NCBI GenBank assembly: GCA_023457035.1 | Contig: JAEWNN010000024.1 | Location: 1 to 60,903, forward strand | DNA from: Verrucomicrobiota bacterium | GTDB lineage: Bacteria; Verrucomicrobiota; Verrucomicrobiia; Opitutales; Opitutaceae | DNA length: 60,903 bases | Direction of reading: 5' to 3' | Shown: positions 8,380 to 16,094 of the stretch, piece by piece | Numbering within the stretch: the stretch's first letter is position 1 | Layout: each line of letters begins with the position of its first letter | Position numbers and translations under genes: made by a program | Notes under the pieces: model-generated | The model's input: the letters and a program-made list of their open reading frames with translations, nothing else | Databases searched by the model: none | What the model was told of the DNA's origin: nothing

Positions 8380-9080
8380 TCACTCGTCGCCGTAGCGGTA
8401 GCGGATCGTCACCGTCTGCCGTTCGCCCGATTGGCTGAGGATGTTGGACACGCCGTGGAACTCCCGGAGGCGCCGGTTCGCCCGGTCGTACTCGAGGCGT
8501 ATCTTCGGCGCGAAGTAGCGGAACAGCCAGTGCTTGAGCTTCAGCTCGGCCGACACGCGGGTCGCGTCGGCGGCGAGGGTCCGCACGGCGAACGGAAACG
8601 GGGCCAGCTCGGAGGGCAGGACGAGGTTCAGGGCGATGTTCTCCTCCTCCAGGAGGTCCAGATTGTCGATCAGGTAGTAGTGCCATCCTTGGCAGGAGAA
8701 GACGGCGCGGTCTTCTCGGGGGCGCTGCCGCTCTGGTGGAAGACGACATACCCGCCGTCCTGCCAGTGCAGCCCCTCGCGGTAGTCGCGCCGCAGGTCCT
8801 CGAAGACGTAGGTGGGCAGCGCGACGCTGCGGGAGTAGTCGGAGCGCAGGGTGGCGACGAGGGCGCCGTCCGGCGCGAGGTATTCGGTGAGCGAAGTCGC
8901 GATGCCCTGCTCTCCGGAGCGCACGGTGTGCCGTTCGGTGTAGACCAGGTTGCCTTGCTCGTCCCGGGCCTCGCCGAGGTATGCGGTGTCCCTGGCCTGC
9001 GCCGCGACGGCGAGGAGCGCGAGCGCGAGCGCCAGCCGGAGCGGGCGCCGGAATGTTCGAGAGTGTGGGGTCGTGTTCAT
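8380..9080 (-). pseudogene. Frameshifted secreted protein of unknown function
   Basis: The first part (from ATG at 9080) has a signal-like helix (LALALALLAVAAQA) and continues to GSAPEKTA near 8705. The second part then continues in another frame with VFSCQGWHYYLIDN to the stop at 8380. Together they give about 232 aa that read as one conserved-looking protein with GNLVYTERHTVR, REGLHWQDGGYVVF and HGVSNI. The break lies in the loop of a perfect hairpin at 8696–8717 and fits one extra CG dinucleotide. Either the gene is broken or the base calls are wrong. Its stop side is followed by blc and its ATG overlaps the uvsE stop. Confidence 0.6.
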
Positions 9081-10099
9081 GGCGCGATGTCGATGGTCCG
9101 CGGCTTCGCGGAGGTTGGTTTCGCACGGGGGCTCCGGCTCGCGGGCGCGGTTTGTGCGGGAGGGCTGCTGGCGGTCGACCCGAGGCCGAGGTGCTGCTGC
9201 AGGCGCAGGACGGCGAGCTCCTTGGCCTTGGCCTCGATCTCGACCGTCACCGCGAGCGAGCGCCACTCGACCGGAAAGTCGGCCGGCGCGATGTAGTCAT
9301 GGTGGCGCTCCCGATACGGACCGTCCCAACCGGCGAGCGGACTGGAGAGGTGGAAGAGCGGCTCGCGATCCCAGGTGAGCAGGGCGGCCGCGGTGGCCTC
9401 GGCGACGGTGAGCCCGTCGGGCAGGCAGCGGTGATGGTGCACGTCGTAGACCAGCGGGATCCCCTCGGCCCGGCAGAGCGGGATCAGCTCGGTGGGGGTG
9501 TAGGTGGTGTCGTCGTTCTCCACCGTGAGGCGCGAGCGGGCGCGGGGGGAGAGCCGCTCGAGGGTGCGGCGGAAACGTTCGAGCGCGGCGGGTTTGTCGC
9601 CGTAGCCGCCGCCGGCGTGGATGTTGATCGTGTCGGCGTGGGTCCACTCGGCGAGTTCGGCGTGGGCCTCCAGGTCCGCGAGGGAGCGAGCCACGATCTC
9701 GGGTTCGGGCGAGTTGAGCACGACGAACTGGTCGGGATGGAACCCGGTCCGAATGCCGTGCTCGCGGGCAAAGTCGCCGCAGAGGAGCAGGCGGGCGACG
9801 AGGGTGTCCGCGTCGGTCAGGTCGGCGACAGCGTAGCCGACGGTCGGATGCGTCCGCAGCGGCAACAGGGTGCTGATGATCCGGAAGGCGCCGATCCGGT
9901 GCTCGTGGCAGAAATGGAGGGCGGCGAGCAGGGCGTCGGCGTTGGCGCGGGCCAGTTCGGCGAGGCGCTCGAGTTGCGCGGGGCGCGGCAGGCGAACCAG
10001 GGCCGCGGCGGTGGTGGTGCGGAACTTGATCGGCGCGGCGGCGAACTGGCAGCACAGGCCGAGGCGCGGTCGGGCGGGTGGCTGGGGGGCGCGTTTCAT
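9077..10099 (-). CDS. uvsE: UV damage endonuclease UvsE/UvdE
   Basis: This 340-aa protein matches UV damage endonuclease, a TIM-barrel metal enzyme that nicks DNA 5' of UV photoproducts to start excision repair. Signatures are RLGLCCQF at the start, FRIISTLLPLRTHP, GIRTGFHPDQFVVLNSPE (metal-binding His and catalytic region), INIHAGGGYGDK, LTVENDDTTYTPTEL (metal Glu) and VYDVHHHRC. The C-terminal 30 residues are a low-complexity Pro/Ser/Ala tail. ATGA overlaps join it to the SRPBCC gene upstream and to the frameshifted gene downstream, so the three form one operon, consistent with light-stress protection. Confidence 0.9.
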   Translation of the reverse strand: MKRAPQPPARPRLGLCCQFAAAPIKFRTTTAAALVRLPRPAQLERLAELARANADALLAALHFCHEHRIGAFRIISTLLPLRTHPTVGYAVADLTDADTLVARLLLCGDFAREHGIRTGFHPDQFVVLNSPEPEIVARSLADLEAHAELAEWTHADTINIHAGGGYGDKPAALERFRRTLERLSPRARSRLTVENDDTTYTPTELIPLCRAEGIPLVYDVHHHRCLPDGLTVAEATAAALLTWDREPLFHLSSPLAGWDGPYRERHHDYIAPADFPVEWRSLAVTVEIEAKAKELAVLRLQQHLGLGSTASSPPAQTAPASRSPRAKPTSAKPRTIDIAP

Positions 10100-10548
10100 G
10101 GCGTTTCCCCGAAGCTTGCGGCGAGGGCGGCTTGGCGATGGGCGAAGATGCGCTCGACCTGCGCACGGACGAAGAGCGCGTCGACGAGGCGGCCGCCGGG
10201 CACGGCGTAGCGGACCTCGTCCTCGCACAGGGTGCCGCCGGGGACGTCGGTGAACGTGTGCGTGTGCACCCAGAGGCGGTAGGGGCCGCGGAGCTGGGTG
10301 TCGACGAAGCGCACGGGCGGTTCCCACTCGGCGATCTCGGTGCGCCAGCGCAGCGGCAGGCCGTGCAGGCGGATCCGGTAGTCGATCAACGCCCCGCGTC
10401 GCATCGCGATCGGCGTGGGCGTCAGGATACGGAAGTGCAGCCAGGGGGGTGTGAGGCGCTCGAGATTCTCGGCGGCGGCGAAGAAGGGGAAGACGTCGGC
10501 GCGCGGAACCGGGAGGAGCTGGGAGTAGCGGAGCGTGCGGACGTGCAT
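10096..10548 (-). CDS. SRPBCC (START-like) family protein
   Basis: This 150-aa protein shows the SRPBCC/START fold: RYSQLLPVPRADVFPFFAAAENLERLTPPWLHFRI at the start, then LIDYRIRLHGLPLRWRTEIAEW and VHTHTFTDVPGGTLCEDEVRYAVP. Such proteins bind hydrophobic ligands and are common in LitR-type light-responsive gene sets; the ligand here is unknown. It is the first gene of the SRPBCC–uvsE–secreted protein operon and overlaps uvsE by ATGA. The start at 10548 is the only reasonable ATG. Confidence 0.8.
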   Translation of the reverse strand: MHVRTLRYSQLLPVPRADVFPFFAAAENLERLTPPWLHFRILTPTPIAMRRGALIDYRIRLHGLPLRWRTEIAEWEPPVRFVDTQLRGPYRLWVHTHTFTDVPGGTLCEDEVRYAVPGGRLVDALFVRAQVERIFAHRQAALAASFGETP

Positions 10549-10691
10549 GGCGGGAGGAGGAAAGAGGTCCCGGAGGCGGGCCGGGCGGGGCTGCAGGGCT
10601 GGTTCGCGCCGCGCGCGGGTGGGAGGGCCGCCTCCGGGACGAGGGAGATTGACTGCGGGCGGCCGCGGGGCCTGGCGCCGCAGATTTTCGG

Positions 10692-11213
10692 TTACTGGGG
10701 AAGGATGACGGAATCGACGACGTGGATGACGCCGTTGGCGGCGGCGACGTCGGCGGCGACGACGTTGGCCCCGCCGGCGGTGACCTTGCCGTTGGCGACG
10801 GCGAGGGGGAGCTTCTGGCCGTTGACGGTGGCGGACTGGGAGGTGGTGACGTCGGCGGCGAGGACTTTGCCCGGGACGACGTGGTAGGTGAGGATGGCGA
10901 CGAGCTTGGCCTTATTCTCGGGCTGGAGCAGCGACTCGACGGTGCCGGCGGGAAGTTTGGCGAAGGCTTCGTCGGTGGGCGCGAAGACCGTGAACGGGCC
11001 CTTGCCTTGGAGAGTCTCGACAAGGCCGGCGGCCTTCACGGCGGCGACCAAGGTGTTGAAGCTGCCGGCCGAGGAGGCGACGGCGACGATGTCGCCGGCC
11101 GGTTTAGTTGCGGCGGAGTCCTTGCTGGCGGAGCAGGAGCCGGCGTGGGCCGGGAGGGCGAGGGCGGCGGTGGCGACGAGAGCGGCGAGGGTGAGGGAAG
11201 CGGAGGATTTCAT
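10692..11213 (-). CDS. Secreted fasciclin-domain protein, copy 2
   Basis: This 173-aa paralogue of the gene at 5483–6010 has the same signal peptide and FAS1 motifs (GPFTVFAPTDEAFAKLP, LTYHVVPGK, GVIHVVDSVILP). Roughly 14 substitutions and one 2-residue gap separate the mature copies. Similarity continues upstream for about 100 bp through the TGTCTA repeats, so the duplication included the promoter. It is divergent from the B12-domain MerR gene, with both promoters in the 226-bp gap, which suggests direct control by that regulator. Confidence 0.88.
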   Translation of the reverse strand: MKSSASLTLAALVATAALALPAHAGSCSASKDSAATKPAGDIVAVASSAGSFNTLVAAVKAAGLVETLQGKGPFTVFAPTDEAFAKLPAGTVESLLQPENKAKLVAILTYHVVPGKVLAADVTTSQSATVNGQKLPLAVANGKVTAGGANVVAADVAAANGVIHVVDSVILPQ

Positions 11214-11276
11214 GGACGGTGTTGGTTTCTGGTTCGGGTGCTGAGGCGAGCGGTGAAGCCCGCTGATGGGACGCAA

Positions 11277-11327
11277 TGTCTATGTAATGTCTAAGAAATC
11301 AAGTTATTGTCTAGAATCATTAGACAA
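11277..11327. promoter_or_regulatory. Cluster of TGTCTA repeats upstream of fasciclin copy 2
   Basis: Direct repeats start at 11277 (TGTCTAT) and 11288 (TGTCTAA), 11 bp apart. An inverted pair follows: TTGTCTA at 11307–11313 and TAGACAA at 11321–11327. The surrounding DNA is AT-rich. I read this as the operator region between the divergent fasciclin and MerR genes. The regulator is inferred to be the adjacent MerR protein. Confidence 0.65.
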
Positions 11328-11413
11328 ACTGAACAGCGATGGTATTAATCCCTGTAGCTAATTATGTTAAATATCGGCCAAGGATCCCGCTTGCCGGCGA
11401 GCTTCGGGCGGGT

Positions 11414-11431
11414 TGTCTAATCAGCGTCTAA
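11414..11431. promoter_or_regulatory. TGTCTAA repeats at the regulator start (candidate autoregulation)
   Basis: TGTCTAA at 11414–11420 and CGTCTAA at 11425–11431 are again 11 bp apart and end 8 bp before the MerR ATG. Binding here would block transcription or translation start of the regulator gene. Confidence 0.6.
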
Positions 11432-11439
11432 TAAGCATC

Positions 11440-12369
11440 ATGAGCGCCTACCAACATGCCATCCAAGCGGTCGTACAACGCACCGGGCTCTCGGCCCATG
11501 TGATTCGGATCTGGGAGAAACGTTATGGCGTGGTGGCGCCGGAGCGCACGGGCACGAACCGCCGGCTCTACTCGGACGAGCAGATCGAGCGGCTCAGCCT
11601 GCTGCGGCAGCTCACCCAGGCCGGCCAGAGTATCGGGACGATGGCGACTCTGCCGCTGGAGCGCCTGCGGCAGATCGCCGCGGACACGCTCGGGCCGGCC
11701 TCGCTGGCGGCGGGGCGGTCCACCGGGGCCACGCTGGACCCGGCGGCGGCGCTGCTGGAGGCGGGCATCGCCGCGGTCCGGGAACTTGATACGGCCGCGC
11801 TCGGCGCGACACTTCGGCAGGCGGAGCTGCAGCTGGGGGCGCAGGGGATGTTGCACCGGTTCGCGGCGCCGCTGGCGCAGATGCTCGGCGAGCTGTGGCG
11901 CGCCGGCACGATCACCGCCGCGCACGAACACTTTGCCAGCGCGCTGTTGCGGGTGCGGCTGGCGCGCACCACTGCGGATTTTGCGGCGCGGCCCGACTCC
12001 CCCGTGCTGGTTGTCGCCACGCCGGTGGGACAGTTGCACGAGCTCGGCGCGCTGCTCGCGGCGGCGGCGGCGGCCAATCTCGGTTGGAACGTGGTCTACC
12101 TCGGCGCGAGCCTGCCGGCGGCCGAGATCGCCGGTGCGGCCGTGCAACGCAAGGCGCGGGCCGTGGCGCTGAGCCTGGTGTATCCGCATGACGATCCCGC
12201 GTTGCCACCGGCGCTGGAGCTCCTGCGCGAGTTGCTGCCCCCTGCGACGGTGCTGCTGGTCGGCGGGCGGGCGGTGGCGGCGCTGCAGCCGGTGCTGGAG
12301 CGGGTGGGCGCGCAGGTTGTCGGCGATCTCGCGTCGTTCGGCGCGCAGCTCGACGCTCTGCGGAAATAG
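11440..12369 (+). CDS. MerR-type regulator with cobalamin-binding domain (CarH/LitR-like)
   Basis: This 309-aa protein has a MerR DNA-binding domain (residues 8–75, VIRIWEKRYGVVAPERTGTNRRLYS), a four-helix cap (about 100–185) and a B12-binding Rossmann domain (about 188–309). Residues matching the adenosylcobalamin pocket of CarH are present: W153, E163, H164 and H200 in GQLHELG. In CarH, light breaks the adenosyl–cobalt bond and releases the repressor from DNA. The CarH residue His132, which replaces the lost ligand, is Arg154 here. ATG 11440 was preferred to an upstream TTG at 11413 because the upstream codons form the operator repeats. Likely targets are the fasciclin genes and itself. Confidence 0.85.
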   Translation: MSAYQHAIQAVVQRTGLSAHVIRIWEKRYGVVAPERTGTNRRLYSDEQIERLSLLRQLTQAGQSIGTMATLPLERLRQIAADTLGPASLAAGRSTGATLDPAAALLEAGIAAVRELDTAALGATLRQAELQLGAQGMLHRFAAPLAQMLGELWRAGTITAAHEHFASALLRVRLARTTADFAARPDSPVLVVATPVGQLHELGALLAAAAAANLGWNVVYLGASLPAAEIAGAAVQRKARAVALSLVYPHDDPALPPALELLRELLPPATVLLVGGRAVAALQPVLERVGAQVVGDLASFGAQLDALRK

Positions 12370-12682
12370 GTGCGGTTCTGTGCGCGGGTGGTGTGCCGAC
12401 GCCTCCGGGTCGGGTCGGCCCCGCTCGTCCCGATGCTCCGGGGCGTAAGCACGAAAGTTGGAGCTGTCCGTGGGCGGTCCCTCCTGCCTTCGCGGAAGCG
12501 TGGTCTGGCGCCAAGAGCCGCGGGGCGGCGAAGTCTGGGCGGAGCAAGCCGGGTGAGCCGCGGCTCGGCGGGGGCGCCTCGCCCGACCTCGATCACGTCG
12601 ACTCTGTCTGAGGATTGCGGGGCGGCCCGGCACGCAGGGTTGCGCCGCGCCGGCGGTGATGCTTTTGTCCCGACCTGTTCCC
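12370..12682. other. Gap without a recognised gene
   Basis: About 310 bp after the regulator gene. Open frames here have no recognisable protein signature. No terminator hairpin with a T-run was found. Confidence 0.35.
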
Positions 12683-13390
12683 ATGTGCGCCACTCCGCGA
12701 AACGAGCCGCCCCTCCGCATCGTACTGGCCGGAGCCGTCATCACCTTCGCGTTGGTCGCGGGAGCGATCGGCGTCTGGTTCGATGCTTCGGGGATCCAGC
12801 AGACTCGCTGGTCGGACTCGCCGACCTTTCTTCTCGTTTCCGGTGCGGTGGCGGTGCTGTTGGGCGCGGGCGCGGTGGTCGCCTGGTTCCGTGGGTTCGG
12901 GCGCCGGGCGGGGGACGGGTTCACCCTATTTCTCGGCGGTGCGGCTTTGGGGGCCTGCCTGCTTTCCCTCTTGATGGCGATGCTGTTCGCGAACGTCCGG
13001 CTCGATCCGGGCCCGGGTGAGCCGGTCGAGTTCTTGCTCACCGATCGGTTCACGCTCGAGGTGCAGCGCCGCGACATGCAGCGGCCGTTCGTCCGTCACT
13101 ATGCGGCCTTCGCCGTCCCCGAAGAGCTTCGGAATCACGCTCTCGTGTTGCTCCGCCCGGAGGGCGGGCGCGACCGCGCCGTGGGGCAAACGCTCCGGGC
13201 GACCCGCCATCCCGGGTTCTTTGCCCTGCCGTGGTACGAGTTCACCGACCCCGTCGGCGGGGCGCGGGACCAGTGCCTCGAGCGCACGTTCAGGGACTTC
13301 GAAGTGCTCGCGGCGACGGGCGTTTTCGCGCCGCGCTCCCCTTACCGGGAGCAGTTGCAACAGCGCGGAGTGCCCGTAGTCGAAAAGTAG
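12683..13390 (+). CDS. Three-helix membrane protein of unknown function
   Basis: The product (235 aa from this ATG) has three clear membrane helices at about 15–35, 50–70 and 80–108, then a C-terminal region of about 125 residues with no transmembrane segment and no motif I recognise (contains FALPWYEFTDP near its middle). An upstream ATG at 12659 would add eight residues; neither start has a visible ribosome site. It faces the DUF3592-like gene tail to tail. I cannot assign a function. Confidence 0.6.
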   Translation: MCATPRNEPPLRIVLAGAVITFALVAGAIGVWFDASGIQQTRWSDSPTFLLVSGAVAVLLGAGAVVAWFRGFGRRAGDGFTLFLGGAALGACLLSLLMAMLFANVRLDPGPGEPVEFLLTDRFTLEVQRRDMQRPFVRHYAAFAVPEELRNHALVLLRPEGGRDRAVGQTLRATRHPGFFALPWYEFTDPVGGARDQCLERTFRDFEVLAATGVFAPRSPYREQLQQRGVPVVEK

Positions 13391-13486
13391 GGCCAACGGC
13401 GGGCACCGGCCGGGGCGGCCCGAGTCGTCCGCGTTGGTATAGCCTCCGAGTGAGCGGGCGGGACGCGGCCCGAGGTGGGGGCCCGC

Positions 13487-14323
13487 TCAACGCCCGCCGG
13501 CGCGTCCGGGACCCCGGCCCGCCTCGGCCGGGGTGGCCTCGACCCAAGCCTCGGGAAACAGCAGATGTCGCGGGTGGCGCGGATGCCGCAGCACGTAGGT
13601 GGGCTGGCGGTCGCGCGCCCGCGCCAGGGCGAGCCGCACCTCGCGCTCGGCCACGCGCCGGGTGGTGACGGTGCCGTCGCCACCGAACGCGGGCGAACGG
13701 ACGACGATGCGGTAGACGCTCTTGTAGTTGATCTGTGTCGATGTCTCGTCGACCGAGACGACCTCGGCCTCCACGACCACGCCCTCGCGCAGCACGCGGA
13801 GGGTGCGCCAACGCGCGAAGACCCCGAAGCCGGCCATGGTGCCGCCGATGAGGGGGAAGAGCAGTACCGCGACGGAGGCGAGATTGCCGGCGCTCCGCCG
13901 TGCGCCCTCGATCCGGGCGACCGCCGGCGCGGCCGGCAGATACCGGACCGTCACCCGGGCACCCTCGGCCCAGCGCGCCCCGGTGGTGTAGCAGCGGCCG
14001 GTCTGCGGCGGACCGCCGGCCGGCTGGTAGCCAAAGGTGTAGCGGATCACGTCGACGTCGTCGATCGACAGACTGGTCTTCTCGGTGGTGAGAACCTCTC
14101 CTTCGGTCGAGCGGGCGCGGCCGGTGCCGAGCTGCCAGTCCTCGAGCAGCTTCCAGGGCAGGAAGGCGGCGGCGGCCGGAATGCCGATCACGAGGAAGAA
14201 GACGCCGAAGAGCGGCAAGAACGTGTGGGAGGCCCAGCTGCGCGCCGCGCGCCGCACGGCGGCGGGAACCGGGCGCGGGGGCGGGGCGGCGAGCAGCGCG
14301 GTGATCGTGTCGGTGGTGAGCAT
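13487..14323 (-). CDS. DUF3592-like membrane protein
   Basis: This 278-aa protein has an N-terminal helix near 30–55, a region of about 100 residues containing a VIRYTFGYQPAGGP segment and ARVTVRYLPAAPAVARIE, a second helix near 155–180, and another similar domain with VEAEVVSVDETSTQINYKSVYRI. The YTFGYQP and VTVRYLP pattern is typical of DUF3592 proteins, whose function is unknown. It is divergent from the NTF2-like/DUF4241 gene, and the 230-bp gap between them should hold both promoters. Confidence 0.6.
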   Translation of the reverse strand: MLTTDTITALLAAPPPRPVPAAVRRAARSWASHTFLPLFGVFFLVIGIPAAAAFLPWKLLEDWQLGTGRARSTEGEVLTTEKTSLSIDDVDVIRYTFGYQPAGGPPQTGRCYTTGARWAEGARVTVRYLPAAPAVARIEGARRSAGNLASVAVLLFPLIGGTMAGFGVFARWRTLRVLREGVVVEAEVVSVDETSTQINYKSVYRIVVRSPAFGGDGTVTTRRVAEREVRLALARARDRQPTYVLRHPRHPRHLLFPEAWVEATPAEAGRGPGRAGGR

Positions 14324-14551
14324 GGGCGGAAGGAGGCGGGCGGCCGGCGCGCGGCGGTGCCCGATGGGGGCGAGCACGGCTGCGCGCGGTGGCGACGGGA
14401 GCCGACAAGGGCCGGCCCCGGGGCGACCGCCGGCACTGTGCGATCGGCGCATCCGCCGGAGCGAGAACAAACACGGCCGGGGGCCGCCGATTCCCCCGGG
14501 CTCGTTTGTTCGCTTGCCGGTGTCACCGGGGGGTGGATGCTCGGTCCCGCC

Positions 14552-15997
14552 ATGGACGACCGTGACGCCATCGAGGCGCGCATCACCGCCTTCATCCAGG
14601 ACCATGCGGAATGGGAGCAGGATTGCGTGAGCCGGCAGCTGCTGGACGGCTTCAATCCGCCCTGCGCGTGCGAGATCATGGACTCGCCCGACCCCGGTGC
14701 GCTCATCGAGTCGTGGCAGGCGCGTTCGCCCGATCGCAGCGACGACGCGCGGCGGGGGCTGGAGGCGGTGGCGCGCCGGCACTGCACGAGCCCGGATCTG
14801 CTCACGCGCTCGGGTTTCTGCTACGGTTCGCCGCTCCAGCACGATCCGGCCGCCGAGCACATCACCGCGTTGCGCATCCGGTCCGGGACCGCGACGGTCG
14901 TGACGAGCGTGGTCGGCGGCGTGGGCGCGGGCTTCGAATACGAGCTGGTGTGCTGCCGGAGCGACTGGCGCATCGACCACATCACGCGGTTCCACACGGA
15001 AGAGGGGGCCGCCGAGCCGGCGGACTGGGACGAAGCGGCCTGCGTGGACGAGTTCTCGCTCTGGGACGAGTGCGGGATCGACTTCCGCGAGGCGTTCCGC
15101 GCCGGTGGGCGAGCGTTCAACGCCGAGCGCCGGAAGGAGGAAGCGCTCACGCTGGTCCGGCTCGGCGAGATCCCGTTGCCCAGCGGGCTCCTCGTGGTGA
15201 GCGATCCGGGCGAGTTCGTCGATGCGGTCGCGCCGCTCGAGGTTCGCGTGGGGCGCGCGTGTTGCCCGGTCGACGTCGTCCGCGCGGGGCGCGAGAACGC
15301 CTTCATCCGGGTGTTGTTCGGCGACTGGGCCGCCGTGGCGGGCTTCGTGCCGGCGCACCTGCTCGGGACGGAGGCTCCGTATGTGGCGAGTTCGCGCGGT
15401 GGGGCCCTCGTGATCGGCGACGCGGGCGCGTGGGCGGCGCTTCCGGGGCGGGATCGCGAACGTTTCTACTACAAGCTGGTCGAGCGCCCCGGCGATCGAC
15501 AGGTGGAAGAAGCGTCGCTCATGGCGTTGCCCGCCGCAGCCGGGGAGGCGGCGATCGTCGACCGGGGCGGTGACGACTTCGATTGCCCCTGCTACTGGGC
15601 GGTCGACGGCGCGGGGCGGGCGCAGGCCCTCGTTGTCGACTTGAGCCTCTGCGAACGTTCGGTCGACCAGGTCTTCGAGATCCCGGTGACCGAACGGCTG
15701 CTGACGGCGACCGCCACGCACCCGCAGTTGTCGGAGTTTGGTCACGAGATCCGGTTCGAGCGCTGCGGCGCCGGCTTGGTGGTGGTGTCGACTTCGCGAC
15801 GAGGGCACGAGGTGGACCTGCTCGACGGGGCGGGGCGCGTGCTCGGTTCCACCGAAGGCGCGGGCATGAGGGCGTGCGGCGAGGTGGAGGAGCGGACCAT
15901 CCGGGAGCTGCCGGACGATCTTCGCGGCCTGCGCCTGCGGGTGCGCTGGAGCGAGCGTCGGCATGTCTTCGCACGCGAGTTCGACGGCCTGGCGTGA
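14552..15997 (+). CDS. NTF2-like plus DUF4241 domain protein
   Basis: This 481-aa cytoplasmic-looking protein has no signal peptide or helix. Residues about 5–150 resemble an NTF2-fold domain (VVTSVVGGVGAGFEYELVC, then DWRIDHITRF). Residues about 200–375 match DUF4241 (IPLPSGLLVVSDPGEF, then DDFDCPCYWAVDGAGRAQALVVDL). A further region of about 100 residues follows. NTF2-like and DUF4241 proteins are sometimes found as immunity proteins in polymorphic toxin loci, but no toxin gene is nearby, so that role is only a possibility. An alternative ATG lies 15 bp upstream. The protein has many cysteines for a cytoplasmic protein of this size. Confidence 0.6.
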   Translation: MDDRDAIEARITAFIQDHAEWEQDCVSRQLLDGFNPPCACEIMDSPDPGALIESWQARSPDRSDDARRGLEAVARRHCTSPDLLTRSGFCYGSPLQHDPAAEHITALRIRSGTATVVTSVVGGVGAGFEYELVCCRSDWRIDHITRFHTEEGAAEPADWDEAACVDEFSLWDECGIDFREAFRAGGRAFNAERRKEEALTLVRLGEIPLPSGLLVVSDPGEFVDAVAPLEVRVGRACCPVDVVRAGRENAFIRVLFGDWAAVAGFVPAHLLGTEAPYVASSRGGALVIGDAGAWAALPGRDRERFYYKLVERPGDRQVEEASLMALPAAAGEAAIVDRGGDDFDCPCYWAVDGAGRAQALVVDLSLCERSVDQVFEIPVTERLLTATATHPQLSEFGHEIRFERCGAGLVVVSTSRRGHEVDLLDGAGRVLGSTEGAGMRACGEVEERTIRELPDDLRGLRLRVRWSERRHVFAREFDGLA

Positions 15998-16094
15998 GCA
16001 CGGGGTGCGGCGGCGCGCCTCGCGGAAGACGGCCGTGGGAATGGGGCGCAAAAACGGCTTCACTTTCGGCGGCGTTGCGCCGTTCTCGTGCGGC

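Noticed and set aside
8213..8749. Alternative minus-strand frame before blc
   Set aside because: Shadow of the frameshifted secreted gene; no domain.
12370..13020. Plus-strand frame directly after the regulator gene
   Set aside because: Arg/Ser-rich composition without a domain; overlaps the three-helix membrane protein gene in another frame.
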